Below, piece after piece: positions 1-12,800 of a stretch of DNA of 64,000 nt (position 1 is the first letter of the stretch; the number at the start of each line of letters is the position of its first letter). The notes beneath the pieces were generated by a model that made no database searches, was not told where the DNA came from, and worked only from the letters and a program-made list of their open reading frames with translations. Origin of the DNA: Brienomyrus brachyistius (lineage: Eukaryota > Chordata > Actinopteri > Osteoglossiformes > Mormyridae); the NCBI RefSeq assembly GCF_023856365.1, contig NC_064538.1:11688435-11752434 (forward strand), given 5' to 3'. Position numbers and translations under genes: made by a program.

Positions 1-600
1 TCCGTTATTCTCACTGCATGAGGATTATCGTTTGACATTCTCTCTTCAGAGTGCTGCCGGTGGCAATATCGTTGTACTTTCTTCCGAACTTCTGCGCCTC
101 CTCTTGATATCTTTGCTATAGTTTGCAGTCCGCTCCGCTTTGGTTTTTGTTGAAAATTTTGAAGTACTACCATCCACAGGCAATTTGTGGCCCCGGTTAC
201 TTTGCTTGTTGGCGTGACATCGGTTATCGGAATCAGCACCGTGTACGAGTGCGAGTACATCAGCACTACGTCAGAAATGGATACCGTTTCTAGTATCAGT
301 AACTATGCACTCATTAATGAAACCAGTATATTTTCATCTTCTCGCATTTCAGCCACGCCCTCCTTTACCCAACACATCATTTTCATGCAATTGGAGCAAA
401 ACTGTTCCTTGTAGGTTTTTGCTCGTATAGCTTTTTTTTTGAAGCAAAAATGCTGAATTGAAGCCAAAGACTTGATGTATCGCACTTTGAGCTGGTATGT
501 ATTTGATGTTGTGGCGCAAACAGGCATCCAGCGTTGAGTAAACCAGCTCAGTGATAGCTTGAAATAAAGATGAAGACAAAATCTTTACTTACCATTAGGA
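1..600 (-). mobile_element. Possible hAT-type DNA transposon remnant, cut by the window edge
   Basis: On the minus strand, about 100-190 encodes a decayed GSTSKFSTKTK-like stretch reminiscent of a BED-finger segment (GxTxxxFxTTNL) of hAT transposases. Upstream of it (about 200-300) lies a TCGG/TACTCG-type sequence with runs like GTGTACGAGTGCGAGTAC, a composition I associate with fish hAT elements. The frame is broken and terminal repeats were not found. This is pattern recall rather than alignment. Confidence 0.3.
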
Positions 601-2567
601 TTCTGCCGCTAACAAGCACTAAAATTGCCTGTAGCTTTGTTGCATTTCTTGACATTGGCTTATGAGATTTGTAAATGAATGGCATCATTTTTGATGGTGT
701 TATCCATGGCCATAGATCGCTATAAACATGACCAAGGAACATCGATCAGATCTCAAAATACGCCTATGGCCGTTTTTAAAACTGTACATTGTTTTTATAA
801 ATTAGCTTGGCGTTCTCTCTGCTGCTGAGAAATTTTACTTTACTGGTTCCTCAACAAGGAGCGACATTCTCCAGTTGTCAAGTATACTTTCAATGACATC
901 TCTGTCTAAGTCTGTTGGGAAATTGTGGGGTCTCCAAATGAACCCCCCCCCCCACAAGTCTTACCCTCGTCACATGGACAGATAAGAGATTAATTATTTA
1001 AGGGCTCACAAAGAAGACCTCTGTGACAGTCAACTCTTTCTCTCTTTGTATGGCTGAACTCTGCCTGAAAAACTGGAACTCTGCACAAAGGATTTGCAAA
1101 CTGCAAGGCTGTCTTGCTGTTTTGACTGAACTGACATAAACTAAAACTGCACTTATCTGCTCATTATAAATTTGCATCTAAGCCCTTCTTAGGAGAGTCC
1201 TATAGTCTGCCATTTTCCACAGATGCTGCAGAATTAAACTGAATTTCCCTCATATCCCCTGTGCAGTCTTGCCTTTACTTAATGCTGTATTATGCTCTAT
1301 GTACAGTACATGCAATTTGTGCCGTACCTTTAATTTCTCATTTAGTATTTCAAGCTAGCTAATAGCCTTATTCATTTTTAAGGATTTTAGTATAATAGTG
1401 CTACTTAGTTTTGTCTACAAATGAACGTGTGATGATATTTGCCAGTTTATCACGCAGTTTCTCAAAGCAAATGCTCTCACAGGCTGCTATCAGATTCCGA
1501 TCTTGCTCGGCCTGCTTCTGATGTCCCTGCTTGTGCGCTGACGTTTTTATGAGCGCATGGAAGCTTCTCCGTCAACATGCTCCGCTTTTGTTACTCCAAG
1601 TTTTTTTTAACGAATGTTCTGAATTATAACTGCTAGAGGATGAAGATGATTCCTGGTAAAAATAGACCGGGAATGTACTCTCGGATGGTTTCGGAATCCC
1701 CAGTTTTATGGGAAGGCCAAAACTGTAACAGAATTATAAAGTTTTTGCTGGCCACTAATTTAATATTTTTGCGGACCTCTGAGCAGTGCCCTGTATATTT
1801 CTTTTTTCTTCTTATTACTTTTTGATGGCCAGTCTGGCATATCAGCGATGGACAGAAATGTGCCTTGAGTATTTATAGCTGGTTATGGCTTGTCAAAGTT
1901 AATTTACTCCAGTGAACTCGGGGGACTTAGTCAGAAATGCAGTGAAAAACTGAAAGAGACAGATGGCAAAGAGGCCTGTCACAGGACCGGCCCAGATCTC
2001 GGGCGGTCATCTTCCACCCCGCCATGCTAAATGGCCACGCAGCCACTTTATTTTAGTGGGCTAATTAGTGTTTTGTTATGTGCTTTAAAAACACTGGAGA
2101 GGTCTGGGAAAGTTCACAATATGAGTGTCAGATACAGAAGGTGCCAATCACCGCGGAACTCCCCACCCCCCCTTTCGGATACCCGCGCGTTTCCTAATGT
2201 GATAGAAGCAGAAGTGTCGTCCGAGGGCTTCTTTTCCGCATTTCGTCTAATTAGCTTAGACTTCTTTCAGAACTGGGGGGGCTGAGGACGCCCCCTGAAC
2301 CCGAGCTTTGCAGCACGTGCCCGAGTCTCGCCGAAGCTCTTTGCGGATTTACTGTCGCCAGCAAAATGGGGGCCCGACCACGATTCCTTTCCAGGGCTAA
2401 AAACAGAGCCATCCGCATGGCTCCTCTCCCACCTGGCGAGCGAGCCTTCCAGCCCCCACCTCCATTTCACTGCCGAGTCGGTGATCTCTGTGGCTGGTCA
2501 GGGAGCCGTGTGTGACTGAAGAATTCCCCCTGTCATTAGTGTGAAGTCGCTCAAAGAGGGTTTTGGG

Positions 2568-2568
<1 letters not shown>

Positions 2569-2619
<51 letters not shown>
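2569..2619. repeat. (TG)n microsatellite
   Basis: About 25 uninterrupted TG units. Confidence 0.98.
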
Positions 2620-2620
<1 letters not shown>

Positions 2621-4619
2621 GATAAGCTTTCTGTCCAGGGAGAAAGAGGGATGAGTAGAAGCTGGAGGAGATGTTCTATGGGCTACATTTGACTAGTGGA
2701 GCAGAAGTAAAAAGGATCTCAACATTTCTTGCTCGCCTATAAGCGACTTGGTAATTTGATTTATTTATGCGCCGCTTGAGCCCGGCTCCTCAAAGGCGGT
2801 GGCTTCATGGAATGGTCACGTTGTCCCTTCACGCTTTTATTGGCTCAGTGTGCCGGGCCCAGGTGTGTAAGATACGCTATCGGAGGAAGGAGAGAGCACA
2901 GGAAATCTCCTCCTTCCCAGGCCAAGTTAATTTCAGGTGCCTAGTGAATCTCACTGTTAGTTCTTTATTTCTGTTTAGAAGTCTGGGATTTCATTTTCCC
3001 CAATTTCTGATAAGTCAGCCTAATATCTCCCAGCGCAGAGTATTCGGCAGGAACAGCACGAAGAACTCGAAATCCTTAATCCAGCTCTGCTTGCTGCGTG
3101 CCCGTGAGCACAGACATGGATAATAACGATTATGGAATGAAACTCAAGCTGTGAATTTGCGGCAACAGTCTGCACTTTGAGCAAACTGTCAGCCGTATGA
3201 ATGGGTGAGGGGTGAGAAATCTCGGCGCGTCAAGCCGTGTCACTCTGATAGCGTTAAAGATGCTTTGATACGGCCTTTTCCCCGAAGCGCAGAATTCAAC
3301 TCACTAATTCACTTGAGAAGCGGGAAAGCAGGACGATCTATTCAAAAAGGAAACAAAGCACAAGACAGACAGGAGAAACAAAGGGGGGGGCGATGGCACT
3401 GTAAACTGCGGTAATAATCACACACAATTATAATCTCCTGTCAATTCGGTCTCCTATTCAAAGTGGTTGATGTGCCTCGTTTAGACCCGGGGTGAGATCG
3501 AATTACTCCATGGTGCCATTTTGAGCTGGGAGTACAGACTTCATAGCTTGTTTATGAAGTCATATGTCCCATAATGCCCGGTGCGTGACTCAAAGATTTG
3601 TTGTGATGAAAGCAGCAGTGCGGCATTATGGGGGACGGTAATGGCAGCATCTGAAAATCACAGCCATGTGTGCTTACTTTCCCTGAAAGGTTGGATTATC
3701 TTGGCTAAAGTGTCTCTCTTTGGCCCACACTGTCCCGGTATATCCATGTTCAGATGCAGAACCCTTCTGGCAGCAAACAGCTATGTTGTCAGACAATTAT
3801 TCCCTTTACCGGCAGATAATGAATAACCTCACGGCTCCCTGTCACATGAGGCGCTGCGCTTAGTATTCGCAGCCACTGCCTGAGCCCCGTGCCCATCCCC
3901 ATTGTTTCTCCAGATTGATTTGCAAATGAATCATGAGATTTTGAATAGACTTACTTAATTGAAGTTTGTGTAGCAGATGAGGGGCACCCAAGTATCGGTC
4001 AGCCTTACTTATGAGGTGGTAAGCCTGTATTTTCGATGACTATCAGTCCTGATCGCCAGCTTTAACGTAATTAAATAAGTTTGCGGCTTGAGGTTTGATG
4101 CCAAGCTGTATCTTCAGTGGGATTTGAAGTTTTCAGGTGACACCGGCAGAATCATGCAAGTGGTGGATAGAAAAGCTACATCTCTGCCATCTGAACCTCC
4201 TGGTTCACTCTTCCTTCTTCTTAATTACTTTTCCAGACTTTTTTTTTCTTTTTTTTTTCCTGCCTGTCCTGGATTTATTGTTTTTTCCCCTCTCTTTGCT
4301 AATTAACACGCCAGAGCGTGGTGCATATATATACTCTCTCGCTCCGGCGTGGTGCCCTGGAGGAACCCGACCTTTTGTGTAGCGCGGCGGTGTCGGTGTG
4401 GCGTCCAATGCTCCGTCTGCAGCGATGGCGGTTATCTCGGCTGACCAGACGCCGCGGGGAAAGCGCCGGCTGCCGCCGTGGGCCCCAGACCGCCGGAGGC
4501 CCCAGACCGCCACAGGCACTGGCCTCCACTGTGTTTACACGCCTCTAATCGGCTGTTAGCCCACGTGTTTATTGTGAACACAGCCCCTCTTCAGAAGTTA
4601 CAGCTTCTGGTTTTAGAAC

Positions 4620-4638
4620 TTTTTTTTTTTTTTTTTTT
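4620..4638. repeat. T homopolymer (19 bp)
   Basis: Uninterrupted T run. No adjoining retroposon body was recognised. Confidence 0.95.
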
Positions 4639-7600
4639 ACATTGGGCTCTTAGTGCTCTTTTTGTCACGAGTTTAATAAACGCAAAGACGCCTCTCGTGC
4701 TAAAGAGACCAGACCCTTTGGACGTGGGTGATGTCGTTTGTCTGTGTGCCTTTCAGCCTGTATATCGACATAGTATTGGAAGAAGTGGTGGTTCGGGAAT
4801 CATCTCAATCGATGTCGTTCAGCCTGGCCAGTGAACACCTACAGCGCTTTGTGGTGGGGGTTGGGGGGGGGCAGGAATTCATGAACCCAGGTTCATCTGC
4901 AGTTTAAACCCACATTTGATCCGTCTTGGCAGGTTAGCTGAGGCATGGGCTCATTCTGAATAATGAAGATTCATTAAAACCCACAGCTGTGAGGAAAGCG
5001 TGTGGAGATATTTTCCCAGAATCCCTTGAGGGGCAGCCATGCCCCAAACTCCTCCCACCCTTGGTTGTGGTCTTGCCCGGCAGACTCCCGAGCAGAGCTG
5101 GCGGTGGCCCTCCCCGGACCATCGTGCACGTGTCCTGCTCACCGAGCAAACCCCCCGCCGCTGCCTCCCTGTGGAGAGACCCAGCCCTTGTTTTGCGCAG
5201 CATTTGGGGGCCCTGAGTCATTGGGATTCTGCTGTTTGGACCAGCACTGCTGTCACGTTTCTGGCCCCGTCGCCAACAAGCCCATATCCAGCACGTAGCG
5301 TTAATGACATTTTCAGGGGTCAGAGTGACGCGTGCCCGGTTTCCCAAACCAGTCCCGACGGTGTGTGTGCGTGGCATTTACCAGCGCCATCCCAAAAGCA
5401 GGGAGATAACATGCCGTCATGCACCTTACCTTTTCCGCCAGTAGCGGGCGGCGTGATCCCAGCTTGTTGCCATAAGCCACGCCCGCCTCATTCGGGCCGA
5501 CGCATGCCGCTCATCCTCTCACCCTGCTCCCGTGATACCAGAACCGGCCCAGAGTGGCCAGGGAGCCACACTGATGTACTGGAAACAAATGCTTTTTAGC
5601 AAACAGGGAAAATAATATGCTTGTTTTCAAATCCCTCTGCTTTCTTTTTTTGCTTCTGCTGCATGTTAGTGTTTGGCGCCGCTTGCCTTCATTCCCACCA
5701 CTGGACACATCAAAGCTGCTCGCCGGTGCCAAGAATCAGCTCTGGCCTGCGGTACTGTAAGCCCTGCACTCAGGTTACCACGGGCGGCCTGCATCTCTCC
5801 CTCCCTACACCGGCTCTGAATTATCTTCCTGCGCTGCTACCATTAGCATCATTTCGGGTTTTGTTTTGGACAAGTGTAATGAAGAGGTATTTTCTGTGCC
5901 GTGCTCGGCAGACGAAAAGGGACTATCACGGCCTATAATGCAGTATCATAAAGTAATAGTCTGCATTTGTCAGGCCCCATGCCAACACTGGGAAATTTAT
6001 TTGTAGGTTAAATAAAATGACAAATTAAATGTATCTCTCTGCGGGTAGCGGAAAAGAGGGAGCGGTCCGGTGCTGAATCTGCCATACTTTCCATCGCGCG
6101 CAAGTCTATTTTTTTATGCTACGCTGTCAGTTTTGTTAGCTGGAGTTTGGTGGGGGAGCCGGGGGTGTTTATGACGTTACCGGCATTTTGAGATGTTTAC
6201 ATTATGTAGCAGGCAGTATGTGTTTTGCACTTGGGGCTCCCTGGTGCCTCTGTGGTAATTCTTGTACAGTGCACCGGGGGGAGGGCGTACATCGACTCCG
6301 AGAGCTTCGCCTCATCAGCCTGAGAATGAAGTGCTTCCGGCTCTACCACGCACGGTGCCAGATATACCACCACGGCACGGAATGGGCCAGTCCGTGTACC
6401 TGTCCACGGTGTGTGGCCTAGCTGTACAGAATGTACCATTTCTGGCGCTAGGGGTGAAGAGCGATCTTTCTGTAGCAGTGCTGCGGATCCTGCCAGTTCC
6501 CCCAGCTTCAGTGCAAAGCAGTGCAAACACTATGAGTAAGCCACCTGGCTTGGGGTTTTCGTTATTGAATTAGTTTCACTGGATTTTAAGCATTATCCGT
6601 TTTAGTTTTTTCACATAACAGAATGAATTTTTGTGCTGTTCGTGAGGAACATTTTGATTTAATTTCATCTTGAGGATAGAAATAATGTCCTTGTCTGTAA
6701 GATTTTATTAGCGGCATAGCTAGCAGCCTTTTGTGAAATGATTGTGACCTTTTCGGTGAACCGTCCAAGGTCTTGTGCAGAAAGAGTGATGCAGAGCAGG
6801 ACACGTGGCCATCATTTAGTGACATTTAACTTCAGTTATTGTGTCATCAATTCCTCTGGCATTGCCAGACACCTGAATAGACTGAAGAATAGACTTTATA
6901 TTTTCAGCGAGACATTGTTTCTCTGTCTTGAGTTTTAACTGCTCTGTTAAACGTTTTTCAGTGGGATAGATTTAAACGTAGCCAGGTATAGCGAACACTG
7001 AGCTGGTTGGAGATTTTATGCTGCGAGGAAAGAGGCCCATTAACTGCCAGCCAGATAGCATTCTCATATGAGAACATAAAGATAAGCTTAATTACCTCCA
7101 GTCATATTTAGGGTGCGCAAATAGCCCTGTACACTACTGCTGATAAATATGAGCTGTGATGTAGGTATTTCGAGTGCAGCGATTCTAATAAAGAATTGAA
7201 CTTAATGGCAGTATTATGAAGGTTTCCAAATTAATAGTAGAGTTGCTTTTGTGTTTCCTGTAAAGAGTATTTAAAGACTTCATATTCAAAACAGTTGCTC
7301 CAATACTGCTTAATACACAAAAATGGAGATGGGGGGGCAATACCAAGGTCCTAATGCGCCGATGGACCCTCTTATGCCTTCAGAACAGCTCCGGTCCCCT
7401 CAGGAATACTGCCATAAAGGTTCTTAATGGTGCGTAGTGGGCTTTGGGGGATTCTTCATGAAGAAGGGCCTCTACTTCTTTGGAGGGATGAAGTAGGTAC
7501 CTATTTGCTCTCTGTTTAGGTCTTTGGGGGGGGGGGGTGTCTGACATCATCCTGGCTCATAAAACCCACTGTTTAGCATTGTATGTGGTGGCAGTGTCTT

Positions 7601-7870
7601 GGAATGTGGGCGCATCATGAGGGAGCAGTGTTTGCGCCTTTGAGGTGGCACCATAATCCTCGGCATTTGTATGACCATGAGGAGCAACCATCAGGCCTAG
7701 TGATCCCTGCAGGAAGGCTGCTCATATCAGCAGGCACTGAGAGCTGAAGACATTCTTTGGCTTTGGCCAAACGTAAAGCTAGTCAGATGTGGGGGGAAAC
7801 GGCAAGAGATGATTCATCAGACTTTTTCCCACTACTCAGAGGTGCGAGTTTTATGCTGCTTACACTAGAT

Positions 7871-7910
<40 letters not shown>
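7871..7910. repeat. Compound (TA)(TG)(CG) alternating tract
   Basis: Forty bases of strict pyrimidine-purine alternation, passing from TA through about 14 TG units to four CG units. Such tracts favour left-handed DNA. Confidence 0.95.
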
Positions 7911-9812
7911 CTGGCCACACAACCCAGCTTTTTGAAACTCTCGATGTCCAATGTAGCACAGAGCTTCTGATCCGGGTCATTTTGGAAATCACTCTTAGGC
8001 TTGGCAGCTGTCCTTGATGTATTAAACAGTTTGGCAGTTTTTATGACCAGTGTATGTGGACTTTGAGCAACAATTACAAGCTTTTTACCTTGAGTTAGAC
8101 TTGCTTTGACTCATGTTGCATTACCTTGTATCAAAGGTTTAGTTTCCCAGCAGTTTAACTCTTATTTTTCCACCCTGTATGTGTTTGTGTGTGTAATTAA
8201 GTATTGGATGTCCGCTTATGTTTTCCATGCGCTTTTAAGAGTGTTTATTTGTACAAGTGCTCTTAATTGAATAAATACAATGAAGTTGGTCTTATGACAT
8301 TATTTGGACACTTATGAAGACTGATTCTGTTCGCAGTGATGCAAATTGCCGGTAGAATAGCAGAGGTTCAGCAGAAAAGGGGCTGTGGATCCGGATTGTG
8401 TCCTGACCGTGCAACTTAACCGCCAAGCATGGAGTCCTGTGTCGCTTCCTGGGTATCCAATAGTGAAATTGCATTACTGACCCTTCAGAGATTTATTTTG
8501 GCTGTAGCGACATAGTAAATTTCCCAATTACCAAATGAGAAAAGTAAGAAGTCTGAAATAAGCTTGTCCATTGATACGGTACACTCTCCCAGCCCTGGTG
8601 TTTATGGCCAAGACCCCGGTATCCCCTACCCCCTCTGCTTCCAGAGCACTTCTCCGCCAAACATGCCACGGGGTGACTTACCCGTAGCCGGCTCCCTCAT
8701 GCCGGAGACATTTACGAGCCCCCTGGGCCTCGCTGTCCTCTGCTCTACCCCCTACTCTGCCTTGATGAAGTGGTGGAAGAAAGTAAGTCAAAAATCGGGG
8801 ATCTACGTTGACCCCAACAAAAGTGAGGGGAACCAGTATAAAGATGGAAAATACTAATGAGAATGGAGCAGAAATGTCAAAGTGGGAATAGTGAGCATGT
8901 CCCAACTGGGAGAAAACGCAACTGGGCCACAATAAATATGCACCGATATGGAGTCCAATCTCAAACCAGTACTGTGACCTTCATCGGATCGGATCACTTC
9001 CTGTCTGCCATCAACATTTGTATGCAAAAGTACATTTTTGGCAGACTGGTGACCTTCAAGGGGGCGAGTAGTTTGGGTCGGAGCAGATGAGGGACTCAAA
9101 CTGCCAATAAAGACTAACGGTCAAATAGAAAAGATAAAAAGTACATTTTCATTCCTAAAGGTAGGAACTGAGACTGTGGATTATCGTATGAAAGGCTTGG
9201 TTTTTTAAGTTAAAATTAAACTGACATTTACAGAGGGTTGATGCTTATAGAAGAGATCTGAGTTTGCATATCGCTAAACTCAGGTCAGTCCTGTTCCATG
9301 CGAGGGTGAGCAGTGACAGATAATGGTCCCGGCAGTTTCTGACCTGAAAACAGTTAGGGGTTCGCTGTAGCGTCCCCAAGTAATTTTATACTAACAGTAT
9401 TGGTTCAGCTGCTGAAATGGCAACATGGCAGATTTCAGGGGCAGGAAATGATCCCCAGTATGTAAACCATTAAAAGATTATAGTTTGAAAGGAAGATTTA
9501 GCACCAGTTGTACCTAACATCTGCTCTCCTAAGTTTTTCTGAGATCTGTATTTTTCATTTAATATTTACTTCCTTTATCGCTGCATGGGCTTCCCAGCCA
9601 ATTAGAAAAGGGCACACCCTAAAAGCTTGTATCGATTGGTCCAATATATGCATTCTGAAAAATGTTTTTCCATTTGTGGGGCAGAGGAGCGGAAGGCAGG
9701 TGATTGGTCGCAGTCGCCTGTTTCGGTGTTTAATTAGAATCAGCACCTTTTCGTTTTCAACAGGCACAAAGCATTTAATTTGAAGCCATTGTTCTTCCTT
9801 GTGATTCAACAG

Positions 9813-9831
9813 TTTTTTTTTTTTTTTTTTT
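9813..9831. repeat. T homopolymer (19 bp)
   Basis: Uninterrupted T run in intron. Confidence 0.95.
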
Positions 9832-12800
9832 GGTTAAATATGACAGTGTTTGGTGGGGATGGAATCTGTTATGAGGCGACCCAGAGAGATGTGAATCAAT
9901 TATCGTTTGGTTCCCAAGGATACAGAGAATTACGCAAATCTACCATTTCCCTGCTGAGTCTTTCACTTCCCTCTATGTCTCCCTCTCCTAGTGTCCCCCT
10001 CTCTCTCTTTCCCCTCTCAAGACATGATTAAAACTTTTGTGTTGCTGTCTCGTGGAAACCACTGGGAGCACTTGAGAATGCTCTTTGGCACATTGCTGGG
10101 GATTAGGCCACAAAGCCTGGGAGTATCCTGGGGTTTGCTGCCTGGTTGGAGTGAACCTGATTGGGCTTAACCTTGGAACTGTTCTCTGGGGTATTTAAAT
10201 GAAACTGTGGTTGTAAGAAGATTTCTGTAGAGTGATGTTTAATTTGTCTTTAAGCGTATGCATAATTCATTCCTAAACAACATTCATTCTTGTTGATTGC
10301 CATACTAAGATACGTTTGGACCGTGTGGTTGGAATGTTTGTTACACTGACAGGAAGTGCTGGGGAGGCGCGATCAGCGATGTGATGCTGCGATTTGCGTT
10401 ATTAGATTTGTGCATTTTTTTTTATTTTATAATTCTGGCGCCATGTTTTAATCCTGAGGTACTGTTTCTTTCCCCTGGAAACTAGATTATTAATTTTGTC
10501 ATTCTGTCACTTGCTTTGTATTTGGTGCTCCTGAAGAATAATGGCTTTATTTAAAAATAAATAAATAGATAAATACATAAATAAAAGGTTAGAATGATGT
10601 CAGAATGTTTTATTAAAGTTATTGCATTTTCCAATTCTCGATCAATTTTTTTTCACCCTCTGGTAGGCACATCAACAGAACAAAATACAAATTTCCTTAA
10701 ATGCACAAAAAGAATCGCAGCAGATGTAAAGGTCACGTCAAAGACCGTCTCTGCCGCTGCTGTCTAGATGAGCTTGTTGCTCTTTGTCAGAAAGACCTGG
10801 GTGATTAGCTGCGGTTTCCTGGAGTAGGAGGGTGGCGCTTGCGTCATTCTGTATTAGTGTTTTCTGTAGAACTCGCCTCTCCCCCACCTGCTTCTCCATC
10901 AAACTGGCACAGAGTGCTGTCGCTTCGGGGAATAGAGGGGTGTCCAGGCAAGTCGTGTCCCTGGGAGGGGGATGGAGGCGAGCGCTGTGCTGGACAAGAG
11001 GTTGGGCAGGTCAGTTGGGAGTCTTTGCACCTGTAGGGGGAGGAGTGCAGCCAACGGTAAGCTCACTGAATGCCGCCGGCAGGCACACGTCTGTGAGGGG
11101 GTGTACGTGTGTGCAAGAGATAGTAGGGGGCCGGAAGCTATTAATGAGCTTAAGCCTCTCGCTTCCCCCCTCCTCCAGACCCCGGTGACTGCTGTCTCCT
11201 TCCCACTGCAAGCCGTTCCTGCAAAACGGCCACAGAAATGCATGCGATCTACTCGGAGGCTTCAGTCAGTCACTGGCGATAAATTGACAGAAGGCGGCAG
11301 CTGCAAGTGCAAGTCGGCTGTTTGCCGCCGTCGTCTGCTGCAGTCAACAGTTCCTCAGGCTAATTTGTCGAATTCAGCAGAGCCACGTTTGCGTCTTCAG
11401 TTAAAGTGAAATTCCACAGATAAGATAAACAGAATTAATTTAAGGAAAGGGCTCTCAATGATGGCATGGCACTTTTTAATGTATTGGCTTGGAACCATGC
11501 CTGTCATCCCGAAGTCGTTTACAAAAGGTTAGCTTTTAAAATGACCCAGTGCTTTATAAATCTAGCTTTCTGTGTTCGGCGAAGATGTCAGCAACGTTTT
11601 GTTAAAGGGCAGGCAGGGCCGCGGCCTAAAAAATAATCATCTTGCCAACTGTGGGTTGATGAGCCGGCCATAACTAGCTGGGCCGTACTAACCGCTTGGC
11701 GTGCGCTTGAGGTCCACATGCAAACGTTTACAGCAATAAGTGTGTGTTGTCGTTGACATTGGTTACTTCACAGGTCGAATTAGGGTTAAATGTCAAACGA
11801 CGCTAATAAAGTAAAGGGCAGATATGCTTCTAAGGAGCTGCTTTCAGGGCCATTTGTCTAGGTAACTCTAATCCCCAAATCTGGGTGGTGCTGGGTAATT
11901 TTATGTGTCTCCTGCAGGTTGGGGATGTAGGTATGTCCTGGGGAAATCTCCGCCCAGGTTTCCTGGACCTCCTGCAGCTTTTGCATTCTGGCGTACCCCC
12001 CTCCCCCACCACCACCTATCCAATGATGCGGCCCCCAGCTCTCCGTCAATGTAACGTGCATCCAACACGGCGAATCAGATGCTTTCTATGCCACCATGGC
12101 TGCCAGCAATGACACGGTCATTGGATTACAACTGTTTGAAATGTGACAGACAGTAGGCGTCATGCGTTTTGGCGTGTTCAGGTCAGGAGGGAGCGAGGCG
12201 GGGAAGGAGCGACTTGGGGAGCGGCAGGATAATTCCGCTCTAATCTCTTTAAGAACTTTGATCTAAGAGGTGCTTGATGCCAGTCTGAATGTTCTGCCAT
12301 TTGTCACGAACTCTTCAGTTTGTTGTCCCATCTGGGTCGTGTTTTTCTATCGAAAAAAGCCTTTGGGAGTAAACGTGCCGTTGTGCTGAAATTCTTCAAA
12401 CCAGAAAAGTATTTGGGACAGGAAGTAGGTGACCATGAGGCTGCCTGTTAATCGCTAAAAGGTTTGCTTTAGTGGCACCTTTTTATACTGAGCGAAATTG
12501 TCCAGATGAAACATCCATTATGTTTAGGATGTGCAAAGTCTAGCTAAAGCTGACACTTGTGTATATTTTTAGCAATTCAAAACTGTTTATTTAAACATGT
12601 ATCTCTCTTCTAACTGCGTATCCTGGTCAGAGTCAAGCTTATTTAAAAGGCAACAGTAAAAATGTCATTTTAAGTGATTTTCACCAGGCTTTTAGATCTT
12701 AACTCAGTGTTTTTCCCTCCAACAAATAAATCTGTGAAACGTCTAAGATCAAGGATATTAGTGGTACATGGTGCTTTGGCCAGCAGCAGGAAAGTGCCAT

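Larger units (their letters stand above)
1..9000 (+). other. plxna3: Intron of plxna3, first third of the 5' long intron
   Basis: No exon with plexin similarity and acceptable splice sites was found. The open frames here are short, lack recognisable domains and overlap on both strands. The left 600 bp may be a decayed hAT transposon. The rest holds a (TG)n at 2569, a T run at 4620, a small CpG-rich patch with a TATA-like motif near 4.3-4.5 kb, and a TA/TG/CG alternating tract at 7871. Placement inside the gene is inferred from the downstream exons; the intron's 5' end is not in the window. Confidence 0.7.

Noticed and set aside
4934..5600. Several long overlapping open frames on both strands
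   Set aside because: The region is locally GC-rich and stop-poor; frames overlap one another and show no domain.
8564..8857. Plus-strand open frame containing a GTAAGT donor-like site at 8783
   Set aside because: It looks exon-like in composition, but no good acceptor precedes it and it has no similarity to plexins or to another family I know.
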